Assembly: GCA_023623185.1 (NCBI GenBank)
Contig: JAMNXV010000192.1
Coordinates: 1-62,941 of the forward strand
DNA: 62,941 bases
Direction: 5' to 3'
From: Bacillota bacterium
GTDB taxonomy: Bacteria > Bacillota > Sulfobacillia > Symbiobacteriales > Symbiobacteriaceae
Below the pieces are notes generated by a model. It saw nothing but the letters and a program-made list of their open reading frames with translations. It did no database searches and was not told where the DNA came from. This document shows, in pieces, positions 48,689-57,754 of the stretch. Every line of letters begins with the position of its first letter. Position 1 is the first letter of the stretch. The translations under genes were made by a program, and so were the position numbers.

Positions 48689-48706
48689 AGTCATATACCG
48701 ACATCG

Positions 48707-48739
48707 CGGGGCCGTCCGCCTGGACCGGCCCCGGTTTGC
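48707..48739 (+). terminator. Probable terminator after the YpiB-like gene
   Basis: CGGGGCC plus GTCC pair with GGAC and GGCCCCG, followed by GTTTGCTT. It lies 18 bases past the stop codon. Confidence 0.6.
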
Positions 48740-48834
48740 TTGTCTGCCAAAGTCTGCGGATGGCTGCACGCCCGGCCGTGAATTATACTAGACTATGTTA
48801 ATGTACTATCTTATCGTTTTAGGAGTTTATAGCG

Positions 48835-49695
48835 ATGAACAGAAAGCGCGCGCAGCGGCTGCTCACCGCCCTGGCGGCCGGGGCCTTCCTCCTCTGCTCG
48901 CTGCTGGGCTGGCCCGAGGCGCGGGCAGCCGCCTATCGCTATTACCGCCAGCAGGGGCGGGTGCGCATCCTGGCTGGCCTCTCCGGCTACCAGGAGGCGG
49001 GGTCGGCGCGGTTCGTCCTGTACCACCGACCGGGCGACGGCGACCTGGCGCCGCTCATTCTCGCGCATGCGGAGTCGGTTTACGACCTGGTGGTCAGCCA
49101 CGTGGGGTACCGGCCCGTGGGCCGCGTGCCCCTGATCCTGTACCCTGACCGCACCGAGCTGCGTGCGGCCTACGGCTGGGAGAGCGGTCAGAGCGCAGTC
49201 GGGGTCTATTGGCGGGGGACGGTGGGGCTGCTCTCGCCGAAGGTGTGGATCGCGGCCCGCGACGCCGATGAGCTGGCCGATCGGTTCCGGCGCAGCAACC
49301 CTATTGCCCACGAGCTGACCCACTACGTGCTGGACGAGTGGACCGACGGCAACTACCCCCGCTGGTTCACCGAGGGGCTGGCCCAGTACGTCGAGGAGAT
49401 GGCGACGGGCTATCTGTGGCTGGAGGCGGGCGCATCGCTGGATCAGCCGCTCTACGCCCTGTCTGAGCTGACGGAGCGCTTCGACGCCCTGCCCAACCAG
49501 CCCCTGGCCTACCGACAGAGCTACTCTCTGGTAGCCTACATGGCTGAAACGTACGGCGAGGACGGGGTGACCGAGGTCATCGCGCGCCTGGGCGAAGGGG
49601 CGCCGTTTGACCGGGCGGTTGAAACGGCCCTGGGGCGCTCCATGCAGGCGATCTACGCGGATTGGGCGGACTGGGCCCGGCGGCATGCGGCTTAG
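48835..49695 (+). CDS. Secreted gluzincin-like metallopeptidase (peptidase MA family)
   Basis: This 286-residue protein has a signal peptide (LLTALAAGAFLLCSLLGWPEARA) and the zinc motif HELTH in NPIAHELTHYVLDEWTDGN, followed by WFTEGLAQYVEEMATG with the third ligand Glu. This is the arrangement of the peptidase MA/M61-like group. Substrate is unknown. The AT-rich leader (48780-48834) probably holds its promoter. It is immediately upstream of walR. Confidence 0.85.
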   Translation: MNRKRAQRLLTALAAGAFLLCSLLGWPEARAAAYRYYRQQGRVRILAGLSGYQEAGSARFVLYHRPGDGDLAPLILAHAESVYDLVVSHVGYRPVGRVPLILYPDRTELRAAYGWESGQSAVGVYWRGTVGLLSPKVWIAARDADELADRFRRSNPIAHELTHYVLDEWTDGNYPRWFTEGLAQYVEEMATGYLWLEAGASLDQPLYALSELTERFDALPNQPLAYRQSYSLVAYMAETYGEDGVTEVIARLGEGAPFDRAVETALGRSMQAIYADWADWARRHAA

Positions 49696-49758
49696 GGAAG
49701 GAACGGGCGGCTCACGGATCGAAAAGGCCTGCTGGAAGAGAGATAAGGAGAGGACGTT

Positions 49759-50463
49759 ATGGCCGATCGCATCCTGGTCGTGGACGACGAGCGCCCGATC
49801 GCCGAGATTCTGAAGTTCAGCTTTGAGCGCGAGGGCTTCGAGGTGGAGATGGCCTTCGATGGCGAGGAGGCCGTCGCCAAGGCCCGCGCTTCCCACTTTG
49901 ACCTCGTCATTCTCGACATCATGCTGCCAAAGCTGGACGGCTTCTCGGTATGCAAGGAGATCCGCCGCTTCTCCACGGTGCCGATCCTGATGCTGACGGC
50001 GAAGGAGGACGAGGTGGACAAGGTCCTCGGGCTGGAACTCGGGGCCGATGATTACGTGACGAAGCCCTTCAGCCCCCGTGAGCTGATCGCCCGCGTGCGG
50101 GCGATCCTGCGGCGCGCCCGGGTGGCCGAGGCCGGCCGGCCCCGGGCCGTGAACGACGAGATTCTGCGCGAGGGCGACATCACCATCAACCTGACGAGCT
50201 ACGAGGTGCGCAAGGGCGACCAGCCGCTGGAGCTGACCCCCCGGGAGTTCGAACTCCTCCGCTTTCTGATGGCCCACGCCGGCCAGGTCTTCTCGCGCGA
50301 GTCGCTGCTGGAGGAGGTCTGGGGCTACGACTATTACGGCGACGTGCGCACCGTGGACGTGACGGTGCGGCGGCTCCGGGAGAAGCTGGAGGAGAACACG
50401 GCGCGGCCCGAGTACATCAAGACGCGGCGCGGGGTGGGCTACTACTTCCAGCGGTTTGATTAA
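49759..50463 (+). CDS. walR: Response regulator WalR
   Basis: This 234-residue OmpR/PhoB-type regulator has phosphoacceptor Asp53 (LVILDIMLPKLDGF), Lys102 (DDYVTKPF) and a winged-helix C-terminal domain (LTPREFELLRFLMAHAGQVFSRESLLEEVWGYDYYGDVRTVDVTVRRLREKLE-type). In Firmicutes WalRK controls cell-wall turnover. It is paired with walK, 8 bases downstream. Confidence 0.95.
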   Translation: MADRILVVDDERPIAEILKFSFEREGFEVEMAFDGEEAVAKARASHFDLVILDIMLPKLDGFSVCKEIRRFSTVPILMLTAKEDEVDKVLGLELGADDYVTKPFSPRELIARVRAILRRARVAEAGRPRAVNDEILREGDITINLTSYEVRKGDQPLELTPREFELLRFLMAHAGQVFSRESLLEEVWGYDYYGDVRTVDVTVRRLREKLEENTARPEYIKTRRGVGYYFQRFD

Positions 50464-50471
50464 CGGAAAGG

Positions 50472-52259
50472 GTGCAGAGCGTGTTCCGCAGCATTCAGGG
50501 GAAGCTGGTGGTCGTCTACCTGCTCCTGATCGTGGTCGCGATGGAGTTGGCGAGCCTCTACCTTCTGCGGGAGCTGGAGCGCAGCTACATCGGCAAGGTC
50601 CAGGACGACCTGCACCAGAGCGCGCAGCTTCTGGCCGGACAGCTCTCCAACTTCATCCGCAACGACCGCCTCGACCCTGAGGCGGTTGACCAGTATATGG
50701 AACGCTGGCCGGGCGAGGTGCTGGTGCTGGACGCCAACGGCGTCGTCATCGGCGCGACGGCGCGCCTGCCCAACCGGGACGAGCTGCTGGGCCTGAAGTT
50801 CAACCACGACGACGTCTCGCCCGCCTTCTTCGGCAACATCAACCGGAGAACGGGCATGGAAGGCGCGCAGCGGATGGCCTACGAGGCGGTGCCGATCACC
50901 GTGGCGGACAACGTCATCGGGGTGATCTACCTGAAGGACTCCCTTGAGGAGGCCTACGCCCGGCTCCGGGACCTGCGGGACATCCTGCTGGTCGCGACGC
51001 TGGTGGCCATGGCCTCGACCGTGGTGCTGGGCTTTGCCCTGGCCCGCACCATCACCGGGCCGATTCGGGAGCTCACCCGCACCGCCGCGCAGATCGCCGG
51101 CGGCAACTTCGACCAGCAGATTCAGGTGAGGTCGAGCGACGAGATCGGCCAGCTGGCCGAGATGTTCAACCGGATGAGCCGGCAGCTGAAGGAGACCATG
51201 AGCGAGATTCAGGACGAGAAGAGCCAGGCCGAGGCCATCCTGACCCACATGGCCGACGGCCTCATGGCCCTGAATGCCAGCGGGCGCATCATCCGGCTCA
51301 ACCCGGCGGCGCAGCGGATGTTTCAGGTGGCGGAACTGCAGGCCATCGGCCGCCGCCCCGGGGAGCTGGCGGAGGACTCGGGGCTGGAGGAGGCCCTGTC
51401 GGAGGCCTGGGATCAGAGCAGCGCGCTCACCCGGCAGATCCGCCTGAAGGACCGGGTGCTGCAGGCGTACATCACGCCGCTGAAGAGCGACGGCCGCCAG
51501 CCCGCCGGCACGGTCATCGTGTTCCACGACATCACGGAGCTGGAGAAGCTGGAGAGCCTGCGCCGGGAGTTCGTGGCGAACGTTTCGCACGAGCTGAAGA
51601 CGCCGCTGACGACGGTGAAGAGCTACGTTGAGACCCTGCTGGACGGCGCGGCGGAGGACCCGGAGGTGCGGGACCGCTTCCTGCGGGTGGTGGACGGCGA
51701 GACAGAACGGATGACCCGGCTGGTGCGCGACCTCCTGCGCCTGACCCACATGGACGAGGGGACCAGCCGCTGGACCATCGCGCCCCAGGATGTGGGCGAA
51801 CTGGTGGCCGAGGCCGCGGGCCGGCTCCGCGTGCAGGCGGAGCGGAAGCGGCTCGCCGTCGCCTGCGAGGTGGATCCCGAAACGCCCGCCGCCCTGTGCG
51901 ACTACGACAAGATTCAGCAGGTGGTGATCAACCTGCTGGCCAACGCGATCGAGTTCACGCCGAATGGCGGGCGCATCCAGATCTCCGTGGCGCCCGCCGG
52001 CGACGAGGTGCAGGTGGCCATTCAGGACACGGGCATCGGCATTCCAGCTGAGGACCTGCCCCGCATCTTCGAGCGCTTCTACCGGGTCGACAAGGCCCGG
52101 TCCCGCTCGATGGGCGGCACCGGGCTCGGCCTCTCCATCGCCAAGCAGATCGTCGAGCTCTCGGGCGGCAGCATTTCCATCGAATCAGAGGTGGACCGGG
52201 GCACGACGGTCACCTTCACGCTGCCCGCTGCCGGAGCCCGGGAGGTGAGCGGCGCATGA
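50472..52259 (+). CDS. walK: Sensor histidine kinase WalK
   Basis: This 595-residue kinase has membrane segments at about 11-32 and 171-192 flanking an extracytoplasmic domain. HAMP (about 193-245) and PAS (about 253-360) domains follow, then the H-box VSHELKTPL with His373, and the ATPase motifs NLLANAIEF, DTGIGIP and GGTGLGLSIAKQ. This is the full WalK architecture. The start is GTG at 50472 or 50481. It overlaps yycH by 4 bases. Confidence 0.95.
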   Translation: MQSVFRSIQGKLVVVYLLLIVVAMELASLYLLRELERSYIGKVQDDLHQSAQLLAGQLSNFIRNDRLDPEAVDQYMERWPGEVLVLDANGVVIGATARLPNRDELLGLKFNHDDVSPAFFGNINRRTGMEGAQRMAYEAVPITVADNVIGVIYLKDSLEEAYARLRDLRDILLVATLVAMASTVVLGFALARTITGPIRELTRTAAQIAGGNFDQQIQVRSSDEIGQLAEMFNRMSRQLKETMSEIQDEKSQAEAILTHMADGLMALNASGRIIRLNPAAQRMFQVAELQAIGRRPGELAEDSGLEEALSEAWDQSSALTRQIRLKDRVLQAYITPLKSDGRQPAGTVIVFHDITELEKLESLRREFVANVSHELKTPLTTVKSYVETLLDGAAEDPEVRDRFLRVVDGETERMTRLVRDLLRLTHMDEGTSRWTIAPQDVGELVAEAAGRLRVQAERKRLAVACEVDPETPAALCDYDKIQQVVINLLANAIEFTPNGGRIQISVAPAGDEVQVAIQDTGIGIPAEDLPRIFERFYRVDKARSRSMGGTGLGLSIAKQIVELSGGSISIESEVDRGTTVTFTLPAAGAREVSGA

Positions 52260-53620
52260 AGCTCACGTTCCGGGCGCGCGAGGCGCTTCTGGACCTGCTG
52301 CTCGTGCTTCTGGTGCTCACCAGCCTGCTGCTCTCGGTGCGCATATGGTATCCGGAACCGCTCTTCAGCGGCCCGGACACCACCGAGCCCAGCCTGCAGC
52401 TTCAGCCCGTCCCCATCATGCGCGAGATGCCGGAGATCTTCCGGCCCGAGCGGGTGGTGGTGCTGAATGCGGAGGGAAGCCGGGCGGAACTGCACGCGGG
52501 CTCATCCACCTACAGCACCTCGTGGCAGCGGATTCGCAAGGCCCTCACCGGCCTGGACGTCCGGGGCGGTGCGGCGCTCATCGACCAGGTGCCCTGGGGG
52601 GAGGAGGCGGCCCCCGCGCTGGAGCTGCACCTGCCCACCGCGCTGCTCGTCAGCCAGTGGGCCGATCTGCTGCAATGGGAGACCCCGTTTCTGCGCAACG
52701 GGTCGATTCTGGTGGACCGGGTGATCGTGACGCTGGGCGAGCACGCCGCCGTCTACCTCTCCGGGCCGCCCGGCTTCCACCTCTTCCTGGCCGACCTGCC
52801 GGAGGCGCAGCGGTCGGCGCTGGCCGGCCATATCGAGCATTTGGATCCGGCCCTCTTCGGGCAGTACCGGGAGCTGGTCCTGGACGGGCTGGGCGTGACG
52901 GTCTCGCCCGGGCTGGTGGTGCCGGACATCGCTGAGCTGCCCGCAGCCGCGGTCGTCACCTCGATGCCCGACCTCAGGGAGGAGGAGGTCCGCTACTTCC
53001 CGGACCTCTCCGTCGTCCGGCAGATCGACGAGCACGACGCCCGAAGCCTGACCGATGGCAGGCGGCTGCTCCGGCTCACCGGATCGGGCCTGCTGCAGTA
53101 CCGGACGGCGGAGGCATCCGCCGAGACCGCGGCGCCGACCCTGGAGCGGGCCCTGGAGGCGGCGGGCAACTGGGTCGGCTCGCGGGGCGGCTGGCCCCAG
53201 GATGTGGTACTGCATCGCTACGTACGGGATGCAGGCTTTGGGCAGCTTGCCTTCGAAGTTCATACCGGAGCCAGGTATCCGGTTCAGTCGTTGCCCGGCG
53301 TGATGCAGGTGCACGTCTCTGCGACAGACCGGGTCATCTACTTCGAACGCACGCCCACGGTGGCGAATGTCACGTTCGATGGCGACCCGCTTCCCCTCAT
53401 GCCGCCCGAGGCCGCGCTGGCCCATGCGCTCCCGGCGGCGCCGGCCCTGAGGACGGAGCCCATCCGGGCGATGTACCTGACGTACCTTCTGAAGCCGCCG
53501 GCCGACGCCGGAGAGCCGTGGACGGCCGAACCGACATGGGTCATTCAGGCGGGCCAGACCGAAGTGTACGTGAACGCCGTGGCCAGGGAGTACCCGCTGC
53601 CGCCGAAGGTCGTTCAATAA
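52256..53620 (+). CDS. yycH: WalK-associated regulatory protein YycH
   Basis: This 454-residue protein has one N-terminal membrane segment (DLLLVLLVLTSLLLSVRIWYPEPLF) and a large extracytoplasmic part, as in YycH, which contacts WalK and modulates its activity. Sequence conservation in the family is low, so the call relies on topology, length and position directly after walK. It overlaps the walK stop codon. Confidence 0.85.
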   Translation: MKLTFRAREALLDLLLVLLVLTSLLLSVRIWYPEPLFSGPDTTEPSLQLQPVPIMREMPEIFRPERVVVLNAEGSRAELHAGSSTYSTSWQRIRKALTGLDVRGGAALIDQVPWGEEAAPALELHLPTALLVSQWADLLQWETPFLRNGSILVDRVIVTLGEHAAVYLSGPPGFHLFLADLPEAQRSALAGHIEHLDPALFGQYRELVLDGLGVTVSPGLVVPDIAELPAAAVVTSMPDLREEEVRYFPDLSVVRQIDEHDARSLTDGRRLLRLTGSGLLQYRTAEASAETAAPTLERALEAAGNWVGSRGGWPQDVVLHRYVRDAGFGQLAFEVHTGARYPVQSLPGVMQVHVSATDRVIYFERTPTVANVTFDGDPLPLMPPEAALAHALPAAPALRTEPIRAMYLTYLLKPPADAGEPWTAEPTWVIQAGQTEVYVNAVAREYPLPPKVVQ

Positions 53621-53672
53621 CGCGGACTAGCCGTAACCTTTTCTGCGCCTGTTTCGTTTAGGAGGTGGGGCA

Positions 53673-54530
53673 TTGGACTGGACGCGGGCGCGCGCCATCC
53701 TGCTGGCGGCTTTCGCCGTGGTCAACCTGATCCTGGCGTACTCGCTCTGGGGTCCGAAAGGCGAGATGGATCCCAGCGAGCCCACCGCCCGGTCTCAGCT
53801 GGTCCAGCTACGGGCACGCCTGGATGAGCGGGGGCTCCTCCTGCCCAGCGGCGTCACCGTGCCCACCACGCCAGCCCCCATGCGTTTCTTACGTGTGGAA
53901 TTTCGGCAAGACCCCACCAAATCGGGGTCGTCCGGCGAAGTCTCTGAGGGAGCGGCTGACGGCGCCGGACTGCGCGCCCGGTACGATGCGGGAACGCGCG
54001 AAACGGTGCTGGTGCCGGTTAACCGGGATGAGCAGACGCCGGTGGACCTGTCTGACCGCGTCGCGCTCCGCGAGGCGGCCGAGGACTTCCTGCGGGAGCA
54101 CGGCCTTCTCCCCGCCGAGGTGCAGCTCTCGGGCATCTTCCTGCGGGAAGACGGGGCGATGGTGGAGTTCGTGCCCGCCTTCGAGGGGCTGCCGGTCTTC
54201 TCGGGCTACCTGCGCGTCTACCTCTCGGCGCAGGGGATAGAGCGGGTGGTGCAGCACTGGGTGGAGCCGGTGGGGTTCAAGGATGGCGCCGCGAAAGCGG
54301 TCCGCCCCGCGGCGGAGGCCCTGCTGCGGCTGGCCGGCCATCTGCAGGCGGGCGGCGAGCACGTCCGCACCATCGTGGACGTGAGGCTGGGCTACTACTC
54401 GGGCCCCTCGGTGACGGTGCCGGAAGCAGAGGAGATCAGCGCCTGGGATACGGTTCCGGTGTGGCGCATCACGCTGGACAATGGTCAGGTCTATTATGTA
54501 AATGCATTCAATGGTGAACTAGAGTCATAA
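53673..54530 (+). CDS. yycI: WalK-associated regulatory protein YycI
   Basis: This 285-residue protein begins MDWTRARAILLAAFAVVNLILAYSLW, the typical YycI anchor (W-x-R-A-K-x-I-L-I-x-x-F-x-x-L-N), followed by an extracytoplasmic domain. It acts with YycH on WalK. The start is TTG preceded by AGGAGG. In Bacillus walJ follows; here murA does. Confidence 0.87.
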   Translation: MDWTRARAILLAAFAVVNLILAYSLWGPKGEMDPSEPTARSQLVQLRARLDERGLLLPSGVTVPTTPAPMRFLRVEFRQDPTKSGSSGEVSEGAADGAGLRARYDAGTRETVLVPVNRDEQTPVDLSDRVALREAAEDFLREHGLLPAEVQLSGIFLREDGAMVEFVPAFEGLPVFSGYLRVYLSAQGIERVVQHWVEPVGFKDGAAKAVRPAAEALLRLAGHLQAGGEHVRTIVDVRLGYYSGPSVTVPEAEEISAWDTVPVWRITLDNGQVYYVNAFNGELES

Positions 54531-54577
54531 CTCGGGTGCCCCGGGAAGTATGGCCAGACCGGCAAGGAGGAAAGGCT

Positions 54578-55852
54578 TTGACGACATTGACGATTCGCGG
54601 CGGCCGCCCCCTTCAAGGGACGATTCGGGTTGGTGGGCGGAAGAACGCCACGCTGCCGTTGATTGCCGCAACACTGCTCGCCGACGGGACGAGCCGGCTG
54701 GAGAACGTGCCGCAGATTCACGACGTGAAGGTGTACCGGAATCTGCTCACGGGGCTGGGCGCCCGGGTGGACTGGGACCCTGTGAACGGCAATCTTACTG
54801 TACACACCGACGGGGTCAGGCCCGGCGAGCCGGACTACCACCTGGCGTCGTCGATTCGCGCATCCTACTACCTGCTCGGGGTCATGCTCGCCCGCTACGG
54901 CGAGGCCAGCGTGCCCATGCCCGGCGGGGACAACATCGGCCACCGCCCGGTGGACCAGCACATCAAGGGGCTTACGGCCCTGGGCGCGGAGGTCTGGGTG
55001 GACCGGGGGATCATCCGGGCGCGGGCCAGGCGGCTGCGCGGGACCAGCGTCTACCTGGACATCATCAGCGTCGGCGCGACCATCCAGGTGATGCTGGCGG
55101 CCTCGCTCGCGGAGGGCACCACCGTCATCCAGAACTGCGCCCGGGAACCGCACGTGGTGGCGGTGGCGAACTTCATCAACGCCTGCGGCGGCAAGGTGAC
55201 CGGCGCGGGGACGGACACGATCCGGGTCAGGGGCGTGGAGCGGCTGGTGGGCGCGACCCACACGGTCATCCCTGACGACATCGAGGCGGGCACCTGGATG
55301 ATGGCCGCGGCGATGACGCAGGGGGACGTGACGCTGCAGAATGTGATTCCCACCCACATCACGCCGATCATCGCCAAGCTCCGGGAGGCGGGGGTGGAGA
55401 TCCACGAGCTCGGCGATGCCGTGCGGGTGATCGGCAGGGGCCGGCCGAAGGCGATCAATGTGAAGACCCTGCCGTACCCCGGCTTCCCGACGGACGCCCA
55501 GAGCCAGATGACGGCGATGCTTTCGCTGGCCGAGGGGACGAGCTATGTCACGGAGACGCTGTACGAGGACCGGTTCCGCTTCGTGCCGGAGCTGGTGCGC
55601 ATGGGCGCCGAGATCCGGGTGGAGGGGCGCACGGCCATCGTGAAGGGCGTGGAACGGCTCTACGGTGCGCCGGTGGAGGCGACCGACATCCGGGCCGGCG
55701 CGGCCCTGGTGATCGCCGGGCTGGCCGCCGAGGGCGAGACGACGATCTACGGGATGGAGCACGTGCAGCGCGGGTATGAGAAGCTGGAGCAGAAGCTGCT
55801 GGCCCTGGGCGCCGATGCGAAGATGCAGCGGCAGGGGGCGGCGGTGGTTTAG
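54578..55852 (+). CDS. murA: UDP-N-acetylglucosamine 1-carboxyvinyltransferase (MurA), Asp variant
   Basis: This 424-residue enzyme transfers enolpyruvate to UDP-GlcNAc, the first committed step of peptidoglycan synthesis. It has GGRKNATLPLIAATLL, SSIRASYYLLG and the active-site loop PGGDNIGHRPVDQHIKGL. Where most MurA have the fosfomycin-binding Cys (115 in Escherichia coli), this one has Asp118. FPTDAQSQMTAMLSLAEG is conserved. The TTG start has AAGGAGG 7 bases upstream. It is expressed with the wal genes by position. Confidence 0.92.
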   Translation: MTTLTIRGGRPLQGTIRVGGRKNATLPLIAATLLADGTSRLENVPQIHDVKVYRNLLTGLGARVDWDPVNGNLTVHTDGVRPGEPDYHLASSIRASYYLLGVMLARYGEASVPMPGGDNIGHRPVDQHIKGLTALGAEVWVDRGIIRARARRLRGTSVYLDIISVGATIQVMLAASLAEGTTVIQNCAREPHVVAVANFINACGGKVTGAGTDTIRVRGVERLVGATHTVIPDDIEAGTWMMAAAMTQGDVTLQNVIPTHITPIIAKLREAGVEIHELGDAVRVIGRGRPKAINVKTLPYPGFPTDAQSQMTAMLSLAEGTSYVTETLYEDRFRFVPELVRMGAEIRVEGRTAIVKGVERLYGAPVEATDIRAGAALVIAGLAAEGETTIYGMEHVQRGYEKLEQKLLALGADAKMQRQGAAVV

Positions 55853-55860
55853 CGGAAGAC

Positions 55861-55890
55861 TAAAGGCGGTGCCCCGGGGCACCGCCTTTA
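55861..55890. terminator. Terminator after murA (30-bp perfect palindrome)
   Basis: TAAAGGCGGTGCCCC is followed at once by its exact complement. The RNA would form a long stem ending in TTTA. It lies 8 bases past the murA stop and 23 bases before rlmH. Confidence 0.8.
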
Positions 55891-55913
55891 CGTATGTGTG
55901 AGGGGGTATCGCG

Positions 55914-56399
55914 TTGCGGATTCGGCTGGTGACGGTGGGCAAGGTGAAGGAGCGGTACCTGCAGGACGGGGTGCAGGAGTATCTGAAGCGGCTGCGCCCC
56001 TATGCCCGGGTGGAGATGGTGACCCTGCCGGACGAGCCGATTCCGGACGGCGCATCGCCGGCGCAGGAGGCGCAGGTGATGCAGCGGGAGGGCGAGCGGA
56101 TCCTGCGCGCCCTCGACCAGGGCGGCCAGGAGCACGTGGTGGTGCTGGACGGCCGCGGCCGGAACATGTCGTCTGAGGAGCTGGCGGCCTTCCTGGCGGA
56201 GCGGGCCCTGCGCGGGGACTCCAACCTGGCCTTCGTCATCGGCGGTTCGCTGGGGCTGGACCAGGCGGTGCTCGCCCGGGCGGATACGACGCTTTCGCTG
56301 GGGCGCATGACGTTTCTGCATCAGATGGTGCCGCTGATCCTGCTGGAGCAGATTTATCGGGGGTTCAAGATTAATCGGGGGGAGAAGTACCACAAGTAG
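55914..56399 (+). CDS. rlmH: 23S rRNA (pseudouridine-1915-N3)-methyltransferase RlmH
   Basis: This 161-residue SPOUT methyltransferase begins MRIRLVTVGKVKERYLQDGVQEY and has VVLDGRGRNMSSEELA, FVIGGSLGLD and the C-terminal YRGFKINRGEKYHK. Length is normal. The TTG start has GAGGGGG upstream. The last codons form a repeat with a copy at 60918, as expected if an island has inserted at the 3' end of the gene. Confidence 0.96.
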   Translation: MRIRLVTVGKVKERYLQDGVQEYLKRLRPYARVEMVTLPDEPIPDGASPAQEAQVMQREGERILRALDQGGQEHVVVLDGRGRNMSSEELAAFLAERALRGDSNLAFVIGGSLGLDQAVLARADTTLSLGRMTFLHQMVPLILLEQIYRGFKINRGEKYHK

Positions 56400-56400
56400 T
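56379..56400 (+). repeat. Left direct repeat (candidate attL) at the rlmH 3' end
   Basis: The 22 bases that encode Gly-Glu-Lys-Tyr-His-Lys-stop plus one base recur at 60918-60939 with 20 identities. The two differences are third-codon changes (GGG/GGT and CAC/CAT). The same part of rlmH is the integration site of staphylococcal SCC elements. Confidence 0.8.
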
Positions 56401-56614
56401 TGCTGAATCTCGCAAACAACATAGGTGGCTTGATCATCGTTGAGCGGGTCGAAGGCCGGGGAAAACCTGGGCGACGCCCCGCTCGTTCGTTACGACGATA
56501 GGAACGATTGCCGCCGAACCACGCCACTCTCCAAGATCGGCGCCGTGTACACGGCCACAGGATACGGCGCCGATTGCCTACTGGGATCGGAGGCGCTCTT
56601 GTGCAAGACGCGTA

Positions 56615-56647
56615 TTGACGCGGCCAAGCTCATAACCATATGCTTAT
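56615..56647 (+). promoter_or_regulatory. arsR promoter with overlapping ArsR operator
   Basis: TTGACG (56615-56620) and TATGCT (56639-56644) are 18 bases apart. Across the -10 lies ATAACCATATGCTTAT (56632-56647), an imperfect dyad with ATAA/TTAT arms around CATATG, of the kind bound by ArsR/SmtB repressors. This would let ArsR block RNA polymerase until arsenite binds. Confidence 0.65.
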
Positions 56648-56666
56648 AGCGTAGGGAGGGGGTCCT

Positions 56667-56984
56667 ATGGAAGAACACGTGATCCTCATGAAGGCGCTCG
56701 CAGATACGACACGCCTCAAACTCCTGAAGCTGATCTGGGACCAGGAGCGATGCGTATGTGAGCTGCAGCCGATTCTCGGAATCAGCCAACCGGCGGTCTC
56801 GCAGCACATCGCCAAGCTGAAGGCGGCCGGGCTGGTCAAGGAACGCCGAGCAGGGATGTGGGTTCACTACCAGGCCAATCGCTCTCGACTCCTGGAAGGG
56901 TTGGAGGCGTTCAAGGCGTTTCTGGATGCGGACCTTGACACCATTCCAGAACTGGCCGGGATCAAGTCCGAAGGTTGCTGCTGA
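56667..56984 (+). CDS. arsR: Arsenic-responsive repressor ArsR
   Basis: This 105-residue winged-helix regulator has the metalloid-binding Cys29 and Cys31 in ERCVCEL and the recognition helix in QPAVSQHIAKLKAAGLV; the C-terminus ends CC. It should repress the cassette and release on arsenite binding. GGAGGGGG precedes the ATG, and the operator lies about 20 bases upstream. Confidence 0.93.
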   Translation: MEEHVILMKALADTTRLKLLKLIWDQERCVCELQPILGISQPAVSQHIAKLKAAGLVKERRAGMWVHYQANRSRLLEGLEAFKAFLDADLDTIPELAGIKSEGCC

Positions 56985-57011
56985 CGATCGGCAAGGGGGA
57001 GGAGATCGCCT

Positions 57012-57731
57012 GTGAGGCTGGCGGTGTTTTCGGATGTTCACGGAAACATCCAGGGCCTGACAGCTGTGCTCGCAGATATCGAAGCGCATGGGGTCGATCT
57101 GGTCTGGTGTGGGGGAGACCTGGTCGGTTACGGAGCGAACCCTGGGGATGTGATCGAGGCCATTCGGCAGCGGGGGATTCCCACCATCATGGGCAATTAC
57201 GATAACGCGATCGGTTACTTTCGCATGGCCTGCGGCTGCGACTACGCGGACGAAGACGCCATGAACCGGGGACTACGGTCCGTCGCCTGGACGAAGGAGC
57301 ACACCAGCGAAGCGCACAAGGCGTTTCTGCGCAACCTTCCCTACCGGTTGCACCGTACGATCGAGGGACGCGAGGTGGTACTCGTCCACGGCAGCCCGGC
57401 TTCGTTGACCGAGTATCTGTTTGAAGACGTGCCTGAGCAGGTTCTCGCCGGCCATCTGGCAGCGACTGGCGCCCATGTGCTGATTTGCTGCCATACGCAC
57501 AAGCCGTACCACCGGCGCGTGGGAGCCAGCCACGTCATCAACGCGGGGAGTGCCGGCAAGCCGAAGCATGGGAATCCCAACGCCACGTACGTGATCCTTG
57601 ACATCAGTGCGAATGACGTCACCAGCGAGATCGTCGAGGTCCCGTACGACTACGAGGCCGCAGTCCGGGCCATTGAGGCGACCGACCTACCGCATGAGTT
57701 CGCGGCGATGCTCCGGACGGGCCGGGGCTAG
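57012..57731 (+). CDS. Calcineurin-like metallophosphoesterase
   Basis: This 239-residue phosphoesterase of the YfcE/Ap4A-hydrolase-like group has the metal motifs FSDVHGN, GGDLVGYGANP, GNYDNA, HGSP and CHTHKP. All ligands appear intact. The start is GTG with GGAGGAG upstream. It lies between arsR and the arsA remnant, where arsD would be expected, but no arsenic link is known to me for this family; some ars clusters do carry phosphoesterases. Confidence 0.87.
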   Translation: MRLAVFSDVHGNIQGLTAVLADIEAHGVDLVWCGGDLVGYGANPGDVIEAIRQRGIPTIMGNYDNAIGYFRMACGCDYADEDAMNRGLRSVAWTKEHTSEAHKAFLRNLPYRLHRTIEGREVVLVHGSPASLTEYLFEDVPEQVLAGHLAATGAHVLICCHTHKPYHRRVGASHVINAGSAGKPKHGNPNATYVILDISANDVTSEIVEVPYDYEAAVRAIEATDLPHEFAAMLRTGRG

Positions 57732-57754
57732 AAAGCGTCCCACACAAAAGGCGT

